From: Ampelocalamus luodianensis
Lineage: Eukaryota; Streptophyta; Magnoliopsida; Poales; Poaceae
Length of the DNA stretch: 64,000 nucleotides
NCBI GenBank assembly: GCA_036346255.1
Contig: CM070640.1
Location: forward strand, 34,963,238-35,027,237
Direction of reading: 5' to 3'
Under the pieces are notes generated by a model. It did no database searches. It saw nothing but the letters and a program-made list of their open reading frames with translations, and was not told the DNA's origin. Positions 45,827 to 57,081 of this stretch are shown in pieces; the first letter of the stretch is position 1; each line of letters begins with the position of its first letter. The position numbers and the translations under genes were made by a program.

Positions 45827-46272
45827 TTATCACCTTCACGGTCATGTCTATCTTCAGAATACCTGTTGAAGTTCTGTGCTAAGGATTAAGAATTGTATGA
45901 CAAAAGTGACAGAAATGTATCAGTTAGTTCAGAATTTGAAGCGCGGAAGAAGAGATAGTTTCCATCCCAAGTTGCCAATTAGCAGCAAGATTTTCTCAAC
46001 TCCAAAAGTGCCCTCAAGCACCGATCAAGCAGTCCCGTTAGATGCAATCGAGTTTCAAGATGCCTTCCAGCCAAGAGCTAGTTTGTCAAGTTTTCAGTGA
46101 AGCGAGAAGTTTGGCAAGAAGCAAGGCGGTTGTTCTGTAAGTGTTCAGAAGAGCGATTCTGTCAAAGTCAAAGCAATTTGAAAGTAAGAAGTGAACCCGA
46201 AGGCTGAGTTCCTTATCCTATTCTATAGCCAGCCTGAATCTCGGGGACGAGATTCTTTTAAGGGGGGAGGTT
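45827..46272 (+). other. 3' end of the gypsy-like interior with polypurine tract
   Basis: Resumes element sequence after the Helitron. The phrase AATCTCGGGGACGAGATTCT followed by TTTAAGGGGGGAGG is the usual end of gypsy pol and polypurine tract just before the 3' LTR. Confidence 0.75.
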
Positions 46273-49200
46273 TGTAACGTCCCAAAATTTGGCTTTTCAA
46301 AAATCTTTTGAGTAGTTTAGGTCCCTGGAAAATTTCACCAATTTTATTTGAATTAATAAAGCTTAATTGGGAATTTTCCTAAATTAAAAATCTTTAATTT
46401 GACTAATATAAAAATTAATTAAATAAAAATTTGTGTTATTTGGCTTCCTTGTCTTTCAAGGAATTTTTGGTATTTTCTGAGATTTTTTTGGATTTGTTTG
46501 CTATTTATTTGATCTCCTTGATTTTCGACCTTTTATTTTAATTCTGAAAATCCAGCATTTTCTCTCTCCTACCACGTGCTATAGTCAATCGTGCGGTACT
46601 GTTCATCGTGAACCTCCAGCCGAACAGCAGAGTCCAGAACGTATACGTATTGGGCTGAAACCTTCCAAATTCCATATCTTTCTTTACGGTGCATATAAAA
46701 GCGAACGGTTTGCGCTCACGCGTCCGTCTTGATCTCCTCTTCCAATCCTCGATTTGGTTTCCTCCAAACCGATCTATTTTCGCCGCAATCTCCAAAAACC
46801 GAGCTCCAACCGGTCTTCTCCGACGAATCGCGCTTCGTCCGACGCCGTGGCCGAATCGTATACTGATGTTGGCTTCGTCGCCGCCTCTACGTCATGGTTC
46901 CATCCACTTCGCCAAGATCGCCGAGCACCGCCGCCATTAAAGCCAAACCGTGTTCATCGCGTTCCTCGCTTCTCGCGAGTTTTTCCAAAATCCGACCGCG
47001 CCATCGCGTCCGGCTCGTCATTTCCTTTCCGCTTTGCCCTTCACCGCAAGCATGCCGCCTCCGCCGCCGCCACACCATGCGCCCTATTCACTGCATAATC
47101 GCTCATGCATATATGTGTCAAGTACGTGAATTGCTTAGTTCTTTCAGCCTTCCCTGTTGGGTGATTCTTTTGTCATCTAATCTAGCCACAATTCAAGCGT
47201 GCATCTCTCTGTTAATCTATTCTCTAATCTTGCATTACCAAACCTCCTACAATCTTGCCTCAAAATCAGCCTGTTGCTTTAGTTCCTAGTCATGCATGTG
47301 TCCCAGTACGTATGTTGTTTAGTTGGATGACTTTCTTTAGATTTCTTTCTCTGTTAATCCATGTTCTAATCTTTGCTCTGCCCATCACAGTATCAAGTCG
47401 TCACCTCCTTGTGCCATAACCGAACGGCAGCAGCAGCCTTCATCCCTCTGTCGATCCTCATCTGTTGTTTATCCTCATCTGTTGGCTCCTATTTGCTAGT
47501 CTTTCTAGATGTTAATTCTTTGCCTCTACTGTATTGGCCCCACTTGTCATTCAATCAATCCAAGCCACACATCTAAATATCTATCTCACTTACATGTAGA
47601 CCACACATGTCATCCGCCTAATTAAACCCTAGATTATTTATTTCTCTCTCTTATATGCGGCTCCCGCATGTCAGTCAACTCTTGGTCAACCCTAGTTCAT
47701 GAGCTTGGTCCACCGTGGACTAGCATATCTCTGTGGACCTGGTCCATAGACCAGTGGCCCACATGTCAACCCCTAATCCTATTTTCGGGAATTAATTTAA
47801 TTCTTGAAAAATCCTTTTATCTTATTGGTCTCACTTGTCACTCTCTCTACCTTATTTCTGGAATTATTTTAATTCTAGAAATCCATAAAGACCAGTCGGT
47901 TCCACCTATCATACACTCATTCTTTTTCTAATATTTTCGGAATAGAATATTCTGAGAATATTGCATAGAGCTTTTTCACCATTTCATGTGAATTCCAATC
48001 TTCCGAGAGTCATATCTTCTTCATCCGATTTCCGATTGAACCCATTCAAGTTTCTAAATTCATATAAATTCAATATCTACCTTCCAGTACCATTCAATTT
48101 CAATTTGGAGTTTATTTGATTTATCTTTTGAATTTAGTTTGTTTTGCGCTTTCTTTCTCGTTAGACGTCGAAGTCCCGGAATCGTCCGAAGGTGCTAAAG
48201 ATCAAGCAAGTAGAGGATTGAAGATAAAATAAGATCACCATTGCTATAGCAAGGCAAGTTATACCTTTGATCATATTGAACCCAGTTTTCAAAATTACTT
48301 TGATTCAAATTATTGCATTTACTTTAAGTAATTATTTAAATGCTTTTGGGTTTAGCTATTAATCCAATTTGTTATATCCACTTTGTCTATTGTATGTCAT
48401 AATCTTTTGTCACCCTAGATTGGTTCATATTTAGTTGGTGCTATGGTATTACCAACGTGGGTTGGTTAGTACGAGTAGATTGCTTAGCCATGCAACGAGT
48501 CATCACCATCACCTGAGTTGCAATTATAAATTTGACTAAGTGATTATGGAACTTTGTAATAAAACTGTGTGTGCTATGTGTTATTACTTTGTGATAGCAT
48601 GTGTTGCACTTAACCAACAGGGTGGGAAAGGATTTAGATTGAGGCAAGTGGTGGATACTGTGTGATATGGTGGAAGATATGTGCATGGGAATGATAATAT
48701 TTGTGACTTAGTTAGAACATGGAAGTCTTGCCTTGGTCAATTAAGGACTTAACTTTGTGCGCATTGAACTGAGCCTTACTGTACGACCACATGCCTGGTA
48801 TGGGACGGGCCTAACTTAGTAAGTTATGGATTCTCGGCATTGATGTTCAGGTGGATAGGTTAGGCTATGTGACAGGGTGGAGGTGTGACTACTTGGTGGT
48901 TGCATCGCGGGACGGTTCGCCGCATCCCTATCCAGCGGTGTGTGTTATACTAGTTCTATGTGAGCTGGTATAGCGGGAAAGCACACCGGGAATGTCAATG
49001 TTTGAGATGAAATTTCTGAAAGGTTTTGTTGTGATCAGCTCTGATCCAGTTGATTGCATCTTGTGGGTAAAGTGTACAGCCTCTGCAGAGTGTTAAACAA
49101 TCTATTCGAATAGCGCGTCCATGTCATGGACATGTTCGGGATTTCACACGAGGGTAGATTTTCATAAAACCTTTGGGAAGGGATAGCTGTGTGATTTAAG

Positions 49201-49791
49201 TCATATGGCTGTGTGAAGGAATTTGATTAGGCTATGTGTCTTTGTGAAAACAACTGTTAAATTAATATTATCTATTTGTTTTGAATTATGCTATCAATCT
49301 ATTACTTGTATTCAATTGCAAATGTTGCATTTCGCAAAATAACCACGAAGCCATTTCCTTTGGAATAAGCTCGCATCTATACATTGCATTCGTGGTATGA
49401 CTTGCGAGTACGGTTGTGTACTCACGCTTGTTGTAAAACTTGCGCCCAAACCTACGTAAATGGAGGAATCGTCGGTCAACAAGGTCTACTTCAAGGATCG
49501 AGAAAACTAGGTCGCTGACTGACACCATTGCCCGTGGGCATATGGATGGGCTTCACGTGGTTATTCCGCTTCGCTCGCGCACTTCATTGGGCTATTCGCC
49601 TTCTGAGGCATTAATTGTAAGCTTTGACCTTAAGGTCTTTACTGTGATATTTATTATTATTTGCCTATTTATTAGTCATCTTTGTATATGGAAATGATAT
49701 TTCATCGATGTTGTCACTGTGTGCACTAGCGTGATCCTGGACTAGTGCAGTATACACAGAGGGTTCAGAATTGTATTTTTGGGTCCCGACA
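46273..49791 (+). repeat. 3' LTR of the gypsy-like element
   Basis: Partner of 32843-36392. TATA box at 46694-46700, palindrome CTATTCGAATAG at 49102-49113. Several short deletions relative to the 5' LTR lie between 46750 and 47100. Confidence 0.9.
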
Positions 49792-50355
49792 AGATGATAA
49801 AGTAGTATATAACAATTTGGTGAGTTTTTGGAGAGCTTTATAGTGGAGAGTAGACTATGACGATTCTCGTTAGGAGTGTATTATTCTTTATGTTAGTAAG
49901 ATTGTCTGTATGGGATTATGACTTGTGAGGGTGTTGTTGAATCTTATAGAAAGAAAATAATTTGATCGTCTTTCGTGGTATTGCTCAAATGAAATATTTC
50001 AAGCTTTGCATTCGTGATCGTTTGGAGTTCATGATTTATGTAATAGCTGAAATTTGTTGAGCAAAGCTACATGTTGGAATGTTCTATTGGTTCTTAAGTG
50101 ATTAATGTGATTTAGTCTTAAAAGCTATTCTTGTTTGAGGCGGCAAAGTGATGTTGTAATCAAAGAAAATTATTTTCTTTGTGAAAAGAAAGAGTGTAGT
50201 GAAGTATTTGAGGTTGGAGTTAAGTTTTGTAACTTGCAACTTATTGAAGTTCGTTTAACTTTTCTACCGTTGTCGCTTAAGAGTTTCTCGAGTTTCAATA
50301 GTAACACTTTATTCTTTGTGGATATCATGGGGATATGCTCATGATCTTAGGATGA
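49792..50355. other. Non-coding interior of the 30.6-kb element, continued
   Basis: Continues 32842 after removal of the gypsy-like element and one AGATG copy. T-rich; a 69-codon frame at 50135-50344 has no recognisable domain. Confidence 0.6.
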
Positions 50356-52331
50356 TGTGACAATTGGCAATGACGTTGAAGGTTTGCGGCTCACACGAAG
50401 TTTCGCAAAGTTCGTGTTCGTCGTTCTCAGCGTCCGACCGCCATGTTGGCGGTCAGACCGGTCCTGTCTTGGGCTGGTTTGCTGGTGAGCACCTGGCGGT
50501 CTGACCGCCGTATGCGCGGCCGGACGACGATGTGGCGATCGACCACTCTCTGGCGGCGGTCGACCGGCCATTAAGTGAAGTTTGGATTTTGGAGCTGGGC
50601 CAAAAATAGAGGGTGTAGGCAAGAGAGGAGGTTCTACTACTCTTGGTCCCATAATTTTTGGAGCCTGCAGACAAAAGTTCTATTCGTATTAAATTTCCAG
50701 AGAGGTTGCGACTTCGGTCTGAAATTTTGGCTAAGTCCTTTGGTGGCGGTCGGCAGATGGCGCTGACCGACCGCTAAGGGTGGCGGTCTGACCGGTTTTC
50801 ACTTAACTCGCCGCCCGTGTGGCGCGATGGTTGTTTGTTAGGTCAATCTCATGGGTTTCATTGCATATGTGTTGGATGATGCATGTTTTGACTAACGTGG
50901 GTCAAGTTGTGAAGAACTTGTTCCCGCTTCGATTTGCTTGTCTATTGTTGTGCAAAGTTGCTTGGTGGTCAACGACGGTCAACGCGAGGATGATCGGACT
51001 AGGCTTGTAGAGCCGAGGTTCGTAACGATCGACGATGCGGTTGAAGTCATTGACTCAAGTATGGTGCAAGATGGACAAAGGTGACCGAATGGGCGCTTCG
51101 GTGCGTTGGTTGGACTGCGGCGCGGCCTGCAAGTGCCATGGTGGTTTCGGTGGGAGCCGGATGGGAGAGACTTGCCGACATGATGAGAGCCGTTGGATCA
51201 ACCTACACGTGGCGGAGCAAGCGAGTGCTTCGCTCAATCTGGACTCCTTCTTCGGAGAAGGACCGAGAAGGGGTATTTTGGTAATCTTACCAAATACCGC
51301 CTTGGTGACCTTTTGCCAACCCGCGGCGCAAGACGGTGCGTTGGAGAAGCGGATTAGGTCAAGAGGAGATGAAGACGGCGCTTTAAAATGCGTACGTGTG
51401 TGACCCGTTTGTGTTGGGCCTTAACGGGAGCCCATTATGGGAACTCTTCTAGAAGGTCTAGGCCTCCACTATAAATAGAGGAGGGAGGTGGCTGCACCCC
51501 CTCAACCCTTTCATTTACTTGAAAACCCTAGTTTTGCTTTGGTGCTTAGGGAGTTGATAGTTGGAGGTTAGGATTCTAGAGAGTTGGATTTGATTTCGTG
51601 CTCATGTATTGAGTCTTTGTCCTCCATTGATGGAGTGGCTGTAAACCAATACCATATCAAATCAATCCAAAGAAAGTTTCCTCAAAGATGAGTTCATTTG
51701 CTTTCTTTCTCTTTATTTGATGATTTTGAGTTTTTCTTTGATCCGTGAGTTTTTGTTTGGTTTCTGGCCGTGATCTAGCTTGTTGTGACATGTGGGAATA
51801 CATATAGGATCATCAAGATCATCCATCACCCACGAGCAAGTCTCAAGATCATATTTGCATTTTGACTCGGTTCTTGACCCACATTCACTCAAACGGGAAA
51901 AGGTCTGAACTTTGGCAAGGATCTTCATGATCGTTGCTTGGAATAGGTTCCTGACATCCTTGGGAAGGTGTGTGTCAAGTTTCACGAAGTTTGGACGCAC
52001 GAATCAAAAGTTAGATCAATTTGCGTTTTGGTTTTTCGGGCTGATTTTACTATTCATTGGCCTGGAGGTCTGACCGCCATGTATTGAGAGGTCAGACCGA
52101 TTTCTAGTTGGAGGTCAGACCGCCCAACTCATTTAAGTTTCGAGTTTTTATGTTTTTGAAGATTTTGCTTCGGAGTTTTGATTGGATTCAATACAAGTCT
52201 TCCGCTGTGCATGATTGATTGATCTTCATAACTTTCATAGCTATTGGAGTGAGATTCGTATTGAATTCAATTAGGGAGAAAAAAAGATCGTGCTCCTATT
52301 CACCCCCTCTAGTCGCCTTTTCGGTCCAACA
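50356..52331 (+). repeat. 5' LTR of the Sirevirus/copia element
   Basis: TGTGACAATTGGC...CGGTCCAACA. Palindromic GGCGGTCTGACCGCC-type motifs recur at 50430-50800 and 52060-52125, and a TATA box CTATAAATAG is at 51469-51478. The end phrase CTATTCACCCCCTCTAGTCG is shared with the minus-oriented LTR at 10427. Confidence 0.75.
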
Positions 52332-52381
52332 AGCGTATCGCGTGCTCGTTAGTTCAATCTTGATCTTAACCGGTCACCAAC

Positions 52382-53520
52382 TTGGCGATGGATAAGTACT
52401 CCTCCAAACCGCATATCTTCGATGGGCACGACTATGCCTTTTGGAAGAACCGCATGCGTGTCTTTCTTGAGAGCGAACCACGAGGTATTTGGGAGGCTCT
52501 TCGAGATCCGCTCATCTTGCCTAAGGTTGCTACGTCGGCTTCTGACGCCCTCTTGGCTAATGACCGTAAGGCAAAGAATTTTCTGTATGGTGGGCTTGGT
52601 AGACAGGAATATGATAGGATTTGCAATCTAGAGACTACACATGAGATTTGGAAGACCCTCGAAACCTATCATGAGGGTTCTTCCCAAATCAAACAAGTGC
52701 GTCGGCAGGTCTATAAAAGAGAATACAACAAATTCGAGATGCGTCCTGGTGAGAGCATCGATGACATTTTCAGTCGCTTTAATACAGTGATAAATCAGAT
52801 GAAGTCTGTTGGTATTGAATTTACCCAGTCTGAAAATGCCATCCATCTCCTGGCTGCAATCAACACTAGGGAGTGGGAGATAAAGGCTACCATCTAACTT
52901 TGGAGCTGCTCTATAGCAAGCTCAAGACTCATGAGATCCAGAAAGCTGACCATTCTAAGAAGGGTAACATGGCTTTGGTAGCAGACCCGCTCAAGAGAGC
53001 CTCTAATGGGTCGTTTGAGTCTTCTTCTGGAATTTCTCTTGCTTCTTTATCTGCAATCCAAGAAGAGGATCTTGAAAGTATTCCTGAGCCCGAGATGACA
53101 CTTTTGATTAAGAAGTTCACAAGGGCCTACAACAATATGAGAAACAAAAAGAGAGGCGGCCATGTGACTTGTTATGAGTGTGGAGAGCTTAATCACATCC
53201 GGGCAAATTGCCCCAAGCTGAAAGGTAAGAGCAACTACAAGGACGAAAAGCTAGCTTGGAAGAAGCCTCAGGGACGCAAGTCCAAGTTTGATGATGCCAA
53301 GCTCAGAAGGTCGCTCACGGGTTCTTGCCGCTCTTGGAGAACGATCCTGAGCGGTGTGGACTCCGGAGCGAGGAGGACAAGGAAGAGGAGCTCCCTCAAG
53401 ACAAGAAGGGAAAGGCCAAGGACTTCACCGGCATGTGCTTCATGGCCGACTCCGACGATCTTGATGCAACAATGAGGTATCTCCCTCCTATGATGTTCTC
53501 TTTGCTAGATGTGAAACTGT
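52382..53520 (+). pseudogene. Copia gag with CCHC knuckle, frameshifted
   Basis: Frame 52382-52897 starts MDKYSSKPHIFDG (second Met) and contains the gag phrases YAFWKNRMRVFLE, IWKTLETYHEGSSQIKQ and RPGESIDDIFSRF. A stop after EIKATI is followed by continuation in another frame (52890-53475) with the zinc knuckle CYECGELNHIRANC near 53170. A second shift near 53300 leads to KDFTGMCFMADSDD (to 53535). Gag forms the particle and binds RNA in intact relatives; at least two frameshifts inactivate it here. Confidence 0.85.
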
Positions 53521-53530
53521 TTATGAGCAA

Positions 53531-54640
53531 ATGCTAGGTCAGGATAAAGCCTTAAAATTCATCATGACTAGGAATGAGGAGTTAGAGTCACAAGTAGATA
53601 AACTCACATTAGAACTTGTGAATGCTAAGAGTATTGAATCTGATGAATGTTCATCCTGCTATGCTTTACATTCTGAATTTGCTAAACTGCAATCTGCTCA
53701 TGATATTGCTTTGCAACAACTTGAGAATGCTAGGACTGAGCTAGTTGAAGTTAAATCTGCTCCTTGTGAAAAATGCTTAAAATCTAGCAAGTTGGTTGCT
53801 TCTGATGTGGTTGAATCTAGCTCTTGCTCTGTCTGCTTAGAACGTGAACGTGAAGTACATGATGTTGTAGAAGCAGCTAGAGCTAAATATGCCAAGCTTA
53901 AGGATAGTATTAATTCTGCTACTTGTGCTTCATGTGAAGCTCTTAAGCTTGATGTTGCTCTTTATAAGAAGAAGCTTAACGCTAAAACTTGTGATTCATG
54001 TGTTAACCTTGGAAAAGAAATTGCTTACCTTAATGATACATTAGAAAGATTTTCTAAAGGTAAGAAACAGTTAAACATGATTCTTGACAAGTCAAAAACT
54101 CCTTATAAGAAGCAAGGGTTAGGATACAACTTTGCCCAGGATAAATCTAATGACATTCAAATTTTGAGAAATGGCTTAGTTGAATTTGATACCCAACCTG
54201 CAAAGATCACTTTCAAATCTGCAGGTTTTGCCCAACCATCTATTCAGTCAAAAGGTGCTTCTCCCAGTGGTACCAAGTACCATTGCACCTATTGCAAGAA
54301 GGATGGGCATTTGGTTGAGTTTTGTTGGCGTAGGTTGAAAAATGCTAAGAAAAATCTTGCTAGAATGTCATCTAATCAACCTAGAGCTTTTATGAGACAT
54401 GGTAATTTAGAAAGGAAGAAACCTGGTCTAGGATTTATTTCACATGCTAATGATGCCCATGCTCCTAGACGGGATAACTCTCATGTTAGAGTAACCATTG
54501 CTCACAACAGAATTTCAAATAGAATCAAGGATAGCACTTCTGCTTTGCATACTACTCGCAGACGTGTGTCTCAGTACTGGGTTCCCAAGTCATGTTTAAC
54601 TAACCCCAGTATTGAGACACTTCGTTCTTCTGTGCCTTGA
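53531..54640 (+). CDS. Gag C-terminal region: coiled coil with CxxC repeats and second knuckle
   Basis: 369-aa open frame. Residues about 10-190 are heptad-like and hold five CxxC pairs (CSSC, CEKC, CSVC, CASC, CDSC at about 53648, 53766, 53824, 53925, 53990), each followed by a Leu-rich helix. Downstream is a second CCHC knuckle (CTYCKKDGHLVEFC, about 54283-54324) and a basic region. In intact relatives this joins gag upstream and protease downstream. Here it is an isolated frame, so expression is doubtful. Confidence 0.7.
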   Translation: MLGQDKALKFIMTRNEELESQVDKLTLELVNAKSIESDECSSCYALHSEFAKLQSAHDIALQQLENARTELVEVKSAPCEKCLKSSKLVASDVVESSSCSVCLEREREVHDVVEAARAKYAKLKDSINSATCASCEALKLDVALYKKKLNAKTCDSCVNLGKEIAYLNDTLERFSKGKKQLNMILDKSKTPYKKQGLGYNFAQDKSNDIQILRNGLVEFDTQPAKITFKSAGFAQPSIQSKGASPSGTKYHCTYCKKDGHLVEFCWRRLKNAKKNLARMSSNQPRAFMRHGNLERKKPGLGFISHANDAHAPRRDNSHVRVTIAHNRISNRIKDSTSALHTTRRRVSQYWVPKSCLTNPSIETLRSSVP

Positions 54641-55190
54641 TTTTCAGGATCGCCGCGGAAGGAAGGACTCATGGTTCGTTGACTCCGGATGTTCACGCCA
54701 CATGACCGGAGACTCAAAATGGTTCACCTCCTTCACGCGGTCGATAGGTGATGTCCTCATCACTTTTGGAGACAATACTCAAGGGCGGATTGAAGGAACG
54801 GGATCAATCAGGGTGAACGACAATTTCATCTTAAAGGACGTCGCCCTTGTGGACAAGCTCAGGTTTAACTTACTCTCTGTCTCACAGCTTCTCGATGATG
54901 GCTATGAGACTATATTTAAGAAAAATGCTTGTCGGGTGCTTGATTCTGCTGGTGAGCTTGTTTTTGGGATTTATAGAGTTGCTAGGATCTTTGGAGCTGA
55001 TTTTTCCGAATCTCTTCTTGGTTCTCTTAAATGTTTGTTTACACCTTCTTCGAGTTCGCTTTGGCACCGACGTTTGGGGCACATTGGTTTTGATCATCCG
55101 ACGCGAGTTAGCAACTTTGATCTCATGAGAGGTTTGCCTAAACTCAAAGCCGTCAAGGATGTCAGATGCGCGCTCGTAGGCATGGCAAGC
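54641..55190 (+). pseudogene. Copia protease and integrase zinc-binding domain
   Basis: In the frame of 54612-55313, WFVDSGCSRHMTG (about 54670-54708) is the aspartic protease active site (DSG). GVLI/GRIEGTGSIRV and LRFNLLSVSQLLDDGYE follow, then the integrase N-terminal block LWHRRLGHIGFDH. A frameshift near 55165-55185 moves the reading to RRHGKQVAATPFSDF, breaking the HHCC zinc site. Protease cuts the polyprotein in intact relatives. Confidence 0.85.
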
Positions 55191-55783
55191 AAGTTGCCGC
55201 CACACCCTTCAGTGACTTTGGTCATGACCGACGGACCGACGCTTGCTTCATATGGATACCGTTGGTCCCGCCGTTCGGGCCAATTGGTGGCAAGTGGTAC
55301 ATTCTTGTCATAGTCGATGATTTTTTTAGATACTCTTGGGTGTTCTTTCTTGCTTCGAAGGATGAAGCTTTTGGTCACTATCGTGATCTTGTTCTTCGTT
55401 TGGCTTCTGAACTTTCAAGTGCCTTGAGAGCGATCTGCAGTGACAATAGCACGGAGTTCAAGAACGCCTCATTTGCCTCTTTTTGTGCTGAGCGCGGAAT
55501 TGAGCATCAGTTCTCTTCTCCACACGTCCCTCAACAAAATGGCGTTGTGGAAAGGAAGAACAGAACCCTAGTCGAGATGGCTAGGACAATGCTAGATGAG
55601 TATAGCACACAGAGGAGATTTTGGGCCGAAGCTATTGCTACAGCTTGCCATATTTCAAACCGTGTCTTCTTAAGACCTTCTTTGGGCAAGACTTCATATG
55701 AGCTTCGATTTGGTAGAAAACCCTCTATTTCTCATTTTCGAGTTTTTGGAGCTAAGTGTTTCATTCTTAAGACAGAAATCTAG
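55166..55783 (+). pseudogene. Copia integrase catalytic core
   Basis: The blocks WYILVIVDDFFRYSWVFFL, AICSDNSTEFKN and QQNGVVERKNRTLVEMART supply the D, D and E of the integrase core. RFWAEAIATACHISNR and the YELRFGRKPSISHFRVFGAK end block follow. The frame stops at 55783. A degraded link region (55784-56250) leads to RT. The catalytic triad is intact but the polyprotein is broken on both sides. Confidence 0.87.
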
Positions 55784-56249
55784 ATAAATTTGAATCAAGG
55801 ACTTTTGATGGTTTATTTCGGTTATCCCGCACATCTGAGGGTTTTCGGTTTTAAATGTTGAAACTAACATTGTCCAGAGACATGCAATGTTACTTTTGAT
55901 GAGACTAGCCCGGAGCTAGATCCGACGCTTCGTGTGATACACAGTGACAAAAGCATCTTTGTGGAGGAAGATGATGACGGCGATACTTGTCCTCCACTCT
56001 GCCGTTGAGGCTCTGCCCAAGCTCCGTAACCTCGCTACGCTCGCTTCACCTCCAATTGAGGCTCTCGCCGCATCTTCTTCATCGAGAGTACCGCGGAGGT
56101 TGAGGAGATGTTGTCTCCCCGGCGCCCACTTCACATTCAGAGGCGCCATCCTCCTGATCGATAATTGGTAGTCTTCATGAGCGAGTCACTCGCCTGTATC
56201 ACGATCCAAGTCTCTACTCTCATTCTGCATTTGTTGCTTCTTTCGAACC

Positions 56250-57081
56250 CCGCGATATATCACATGCTTTATCTGATTCTAGCTGGGTCAATGCCATGCA
56301 TGAGGAGTTAGAGAATTTTGAGAGGAACAAGGTCTGGAACCTAGTAGAACCTCCTAGTGGTCATAATGTGATAGGAACCCGTTGGGTGTTCAAAAATAAA
56401 CAAAATAAGGATGGTTCTGTGGTTAGAAACAAGACTAGGTTGGTAGCTCAGGGTTTTAGCCAAGTTGAGGGGTTAGATTTTGATGAGACATTTGCTCCTG
56501 TTGCTAGATTGGAAGTCATTCGCATTCTGCTTGTATTTGCTGCTTCTAAGGGCTTTAGATTATATCAGATGGATGTTAAGAGTGCCTTTTTGAATGGTTT
56601 TATAGAGGAGGAAGTGTATGTTAGGCAACCCCCAGGCTTTGAGAATCCCAAGCATCCACATCATGTTTTCAAGCTATCCAAAGCCTTGTATGGTCTTAAG
56701 CAAGCCCCTAGAGCACGGTATGATAGACTTAAGACCTTTCGCTTAAGAATGATTTTGAGATGGGTAAGGTAGACAAGACCTGCTCATCCTTAGGCGTGGC
56801 AATGACTTCCCGCTTGCTCGCATTTATGTATATGATATTATCTTTGGTGGTTCTTCTCATGCTCTTGTTTCCGCTTTTTCGAGACCATGTCCAGGAATTT
56901 GAGATGAGCATGATGGGAGAACTCAACTACTTTCTGGGCTTCAAATCAAGCAATGCAAGGAAGGATCTTCATCCATCGCACGGCACACCAAGGATCCGCT
57001 CAAGCGCCGAGATGGTGATCGCAGTCGATCGCCACTCCCATGGCGACTTCGACTGTTTTGGATCCAGATGAGGAAGGAGAA
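56250..57081 (+). pseudogene. Copia reverse transcriptase, truncated, active site changed
   Basis: Frame 56296-56772 holds the copia RT start: [59 protein letters not shown] and [13 protein letters not shown]. After frameshifts the catalytic box reads YVYD instead of YVDD (56825-56836), then FEMSMMGELNYFLG and TPMATSTVLDPDEEGE. The protein ends at the LTR junction; RNase H is missing. A changed catalytic Asp, frameshifts and truncation make it inactive. Confidence 0.87.

Larger units (their letters stand above)
32843..49791 (+). mobile_element. Gypsy-like LTR retrotransposon, 16.9 kb
   Basis: LTRs at 32843-36392 (3550 bp) and 46273-49791 (3519 bp) are nearly identical apart from small indels. 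The AGATG duplication is exact (32838-32842 and 49792-49796). The primer site TGGTATCAGAGCCA is at 36398-36411 and the polypurine tract AAGGGGGGAGG at 46260-46270. gag is at 37264-38549 and the pol region is decayed. A 5.6-kb Helitron is inserted at 40270-45826. The high LTR similarity suggests a fairly recent insertion. Confidence 0.92.
50356..57081 (+). mobile_element. Truncated Sirevirus/copia retrotransposon
   Basis: A 2.0-kb LTR (50356-52331) is followed by gag, protease, integrase and reverse transcriptase in copia order (integrase before RT). The reading stops inside RT at TPMATSTVLDPDEEGE, directly against the 3' LTR of the 30.6-kb element. RNase H, polypurine tract and 3' LTR are missing. 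The primer-site position has AAGCGTATCGCGTGCTCG, a poor match to the usual TGGTATCAGAGC. Confidence 0.82.

Noticed and set aside
57070..57081. Apparent polypurine tract GAGGAAGGAGAA before the 3' LTR
   Set aside because: It is read as codons of copia RT (DPDEEGE), so its purine richness is coincidental.
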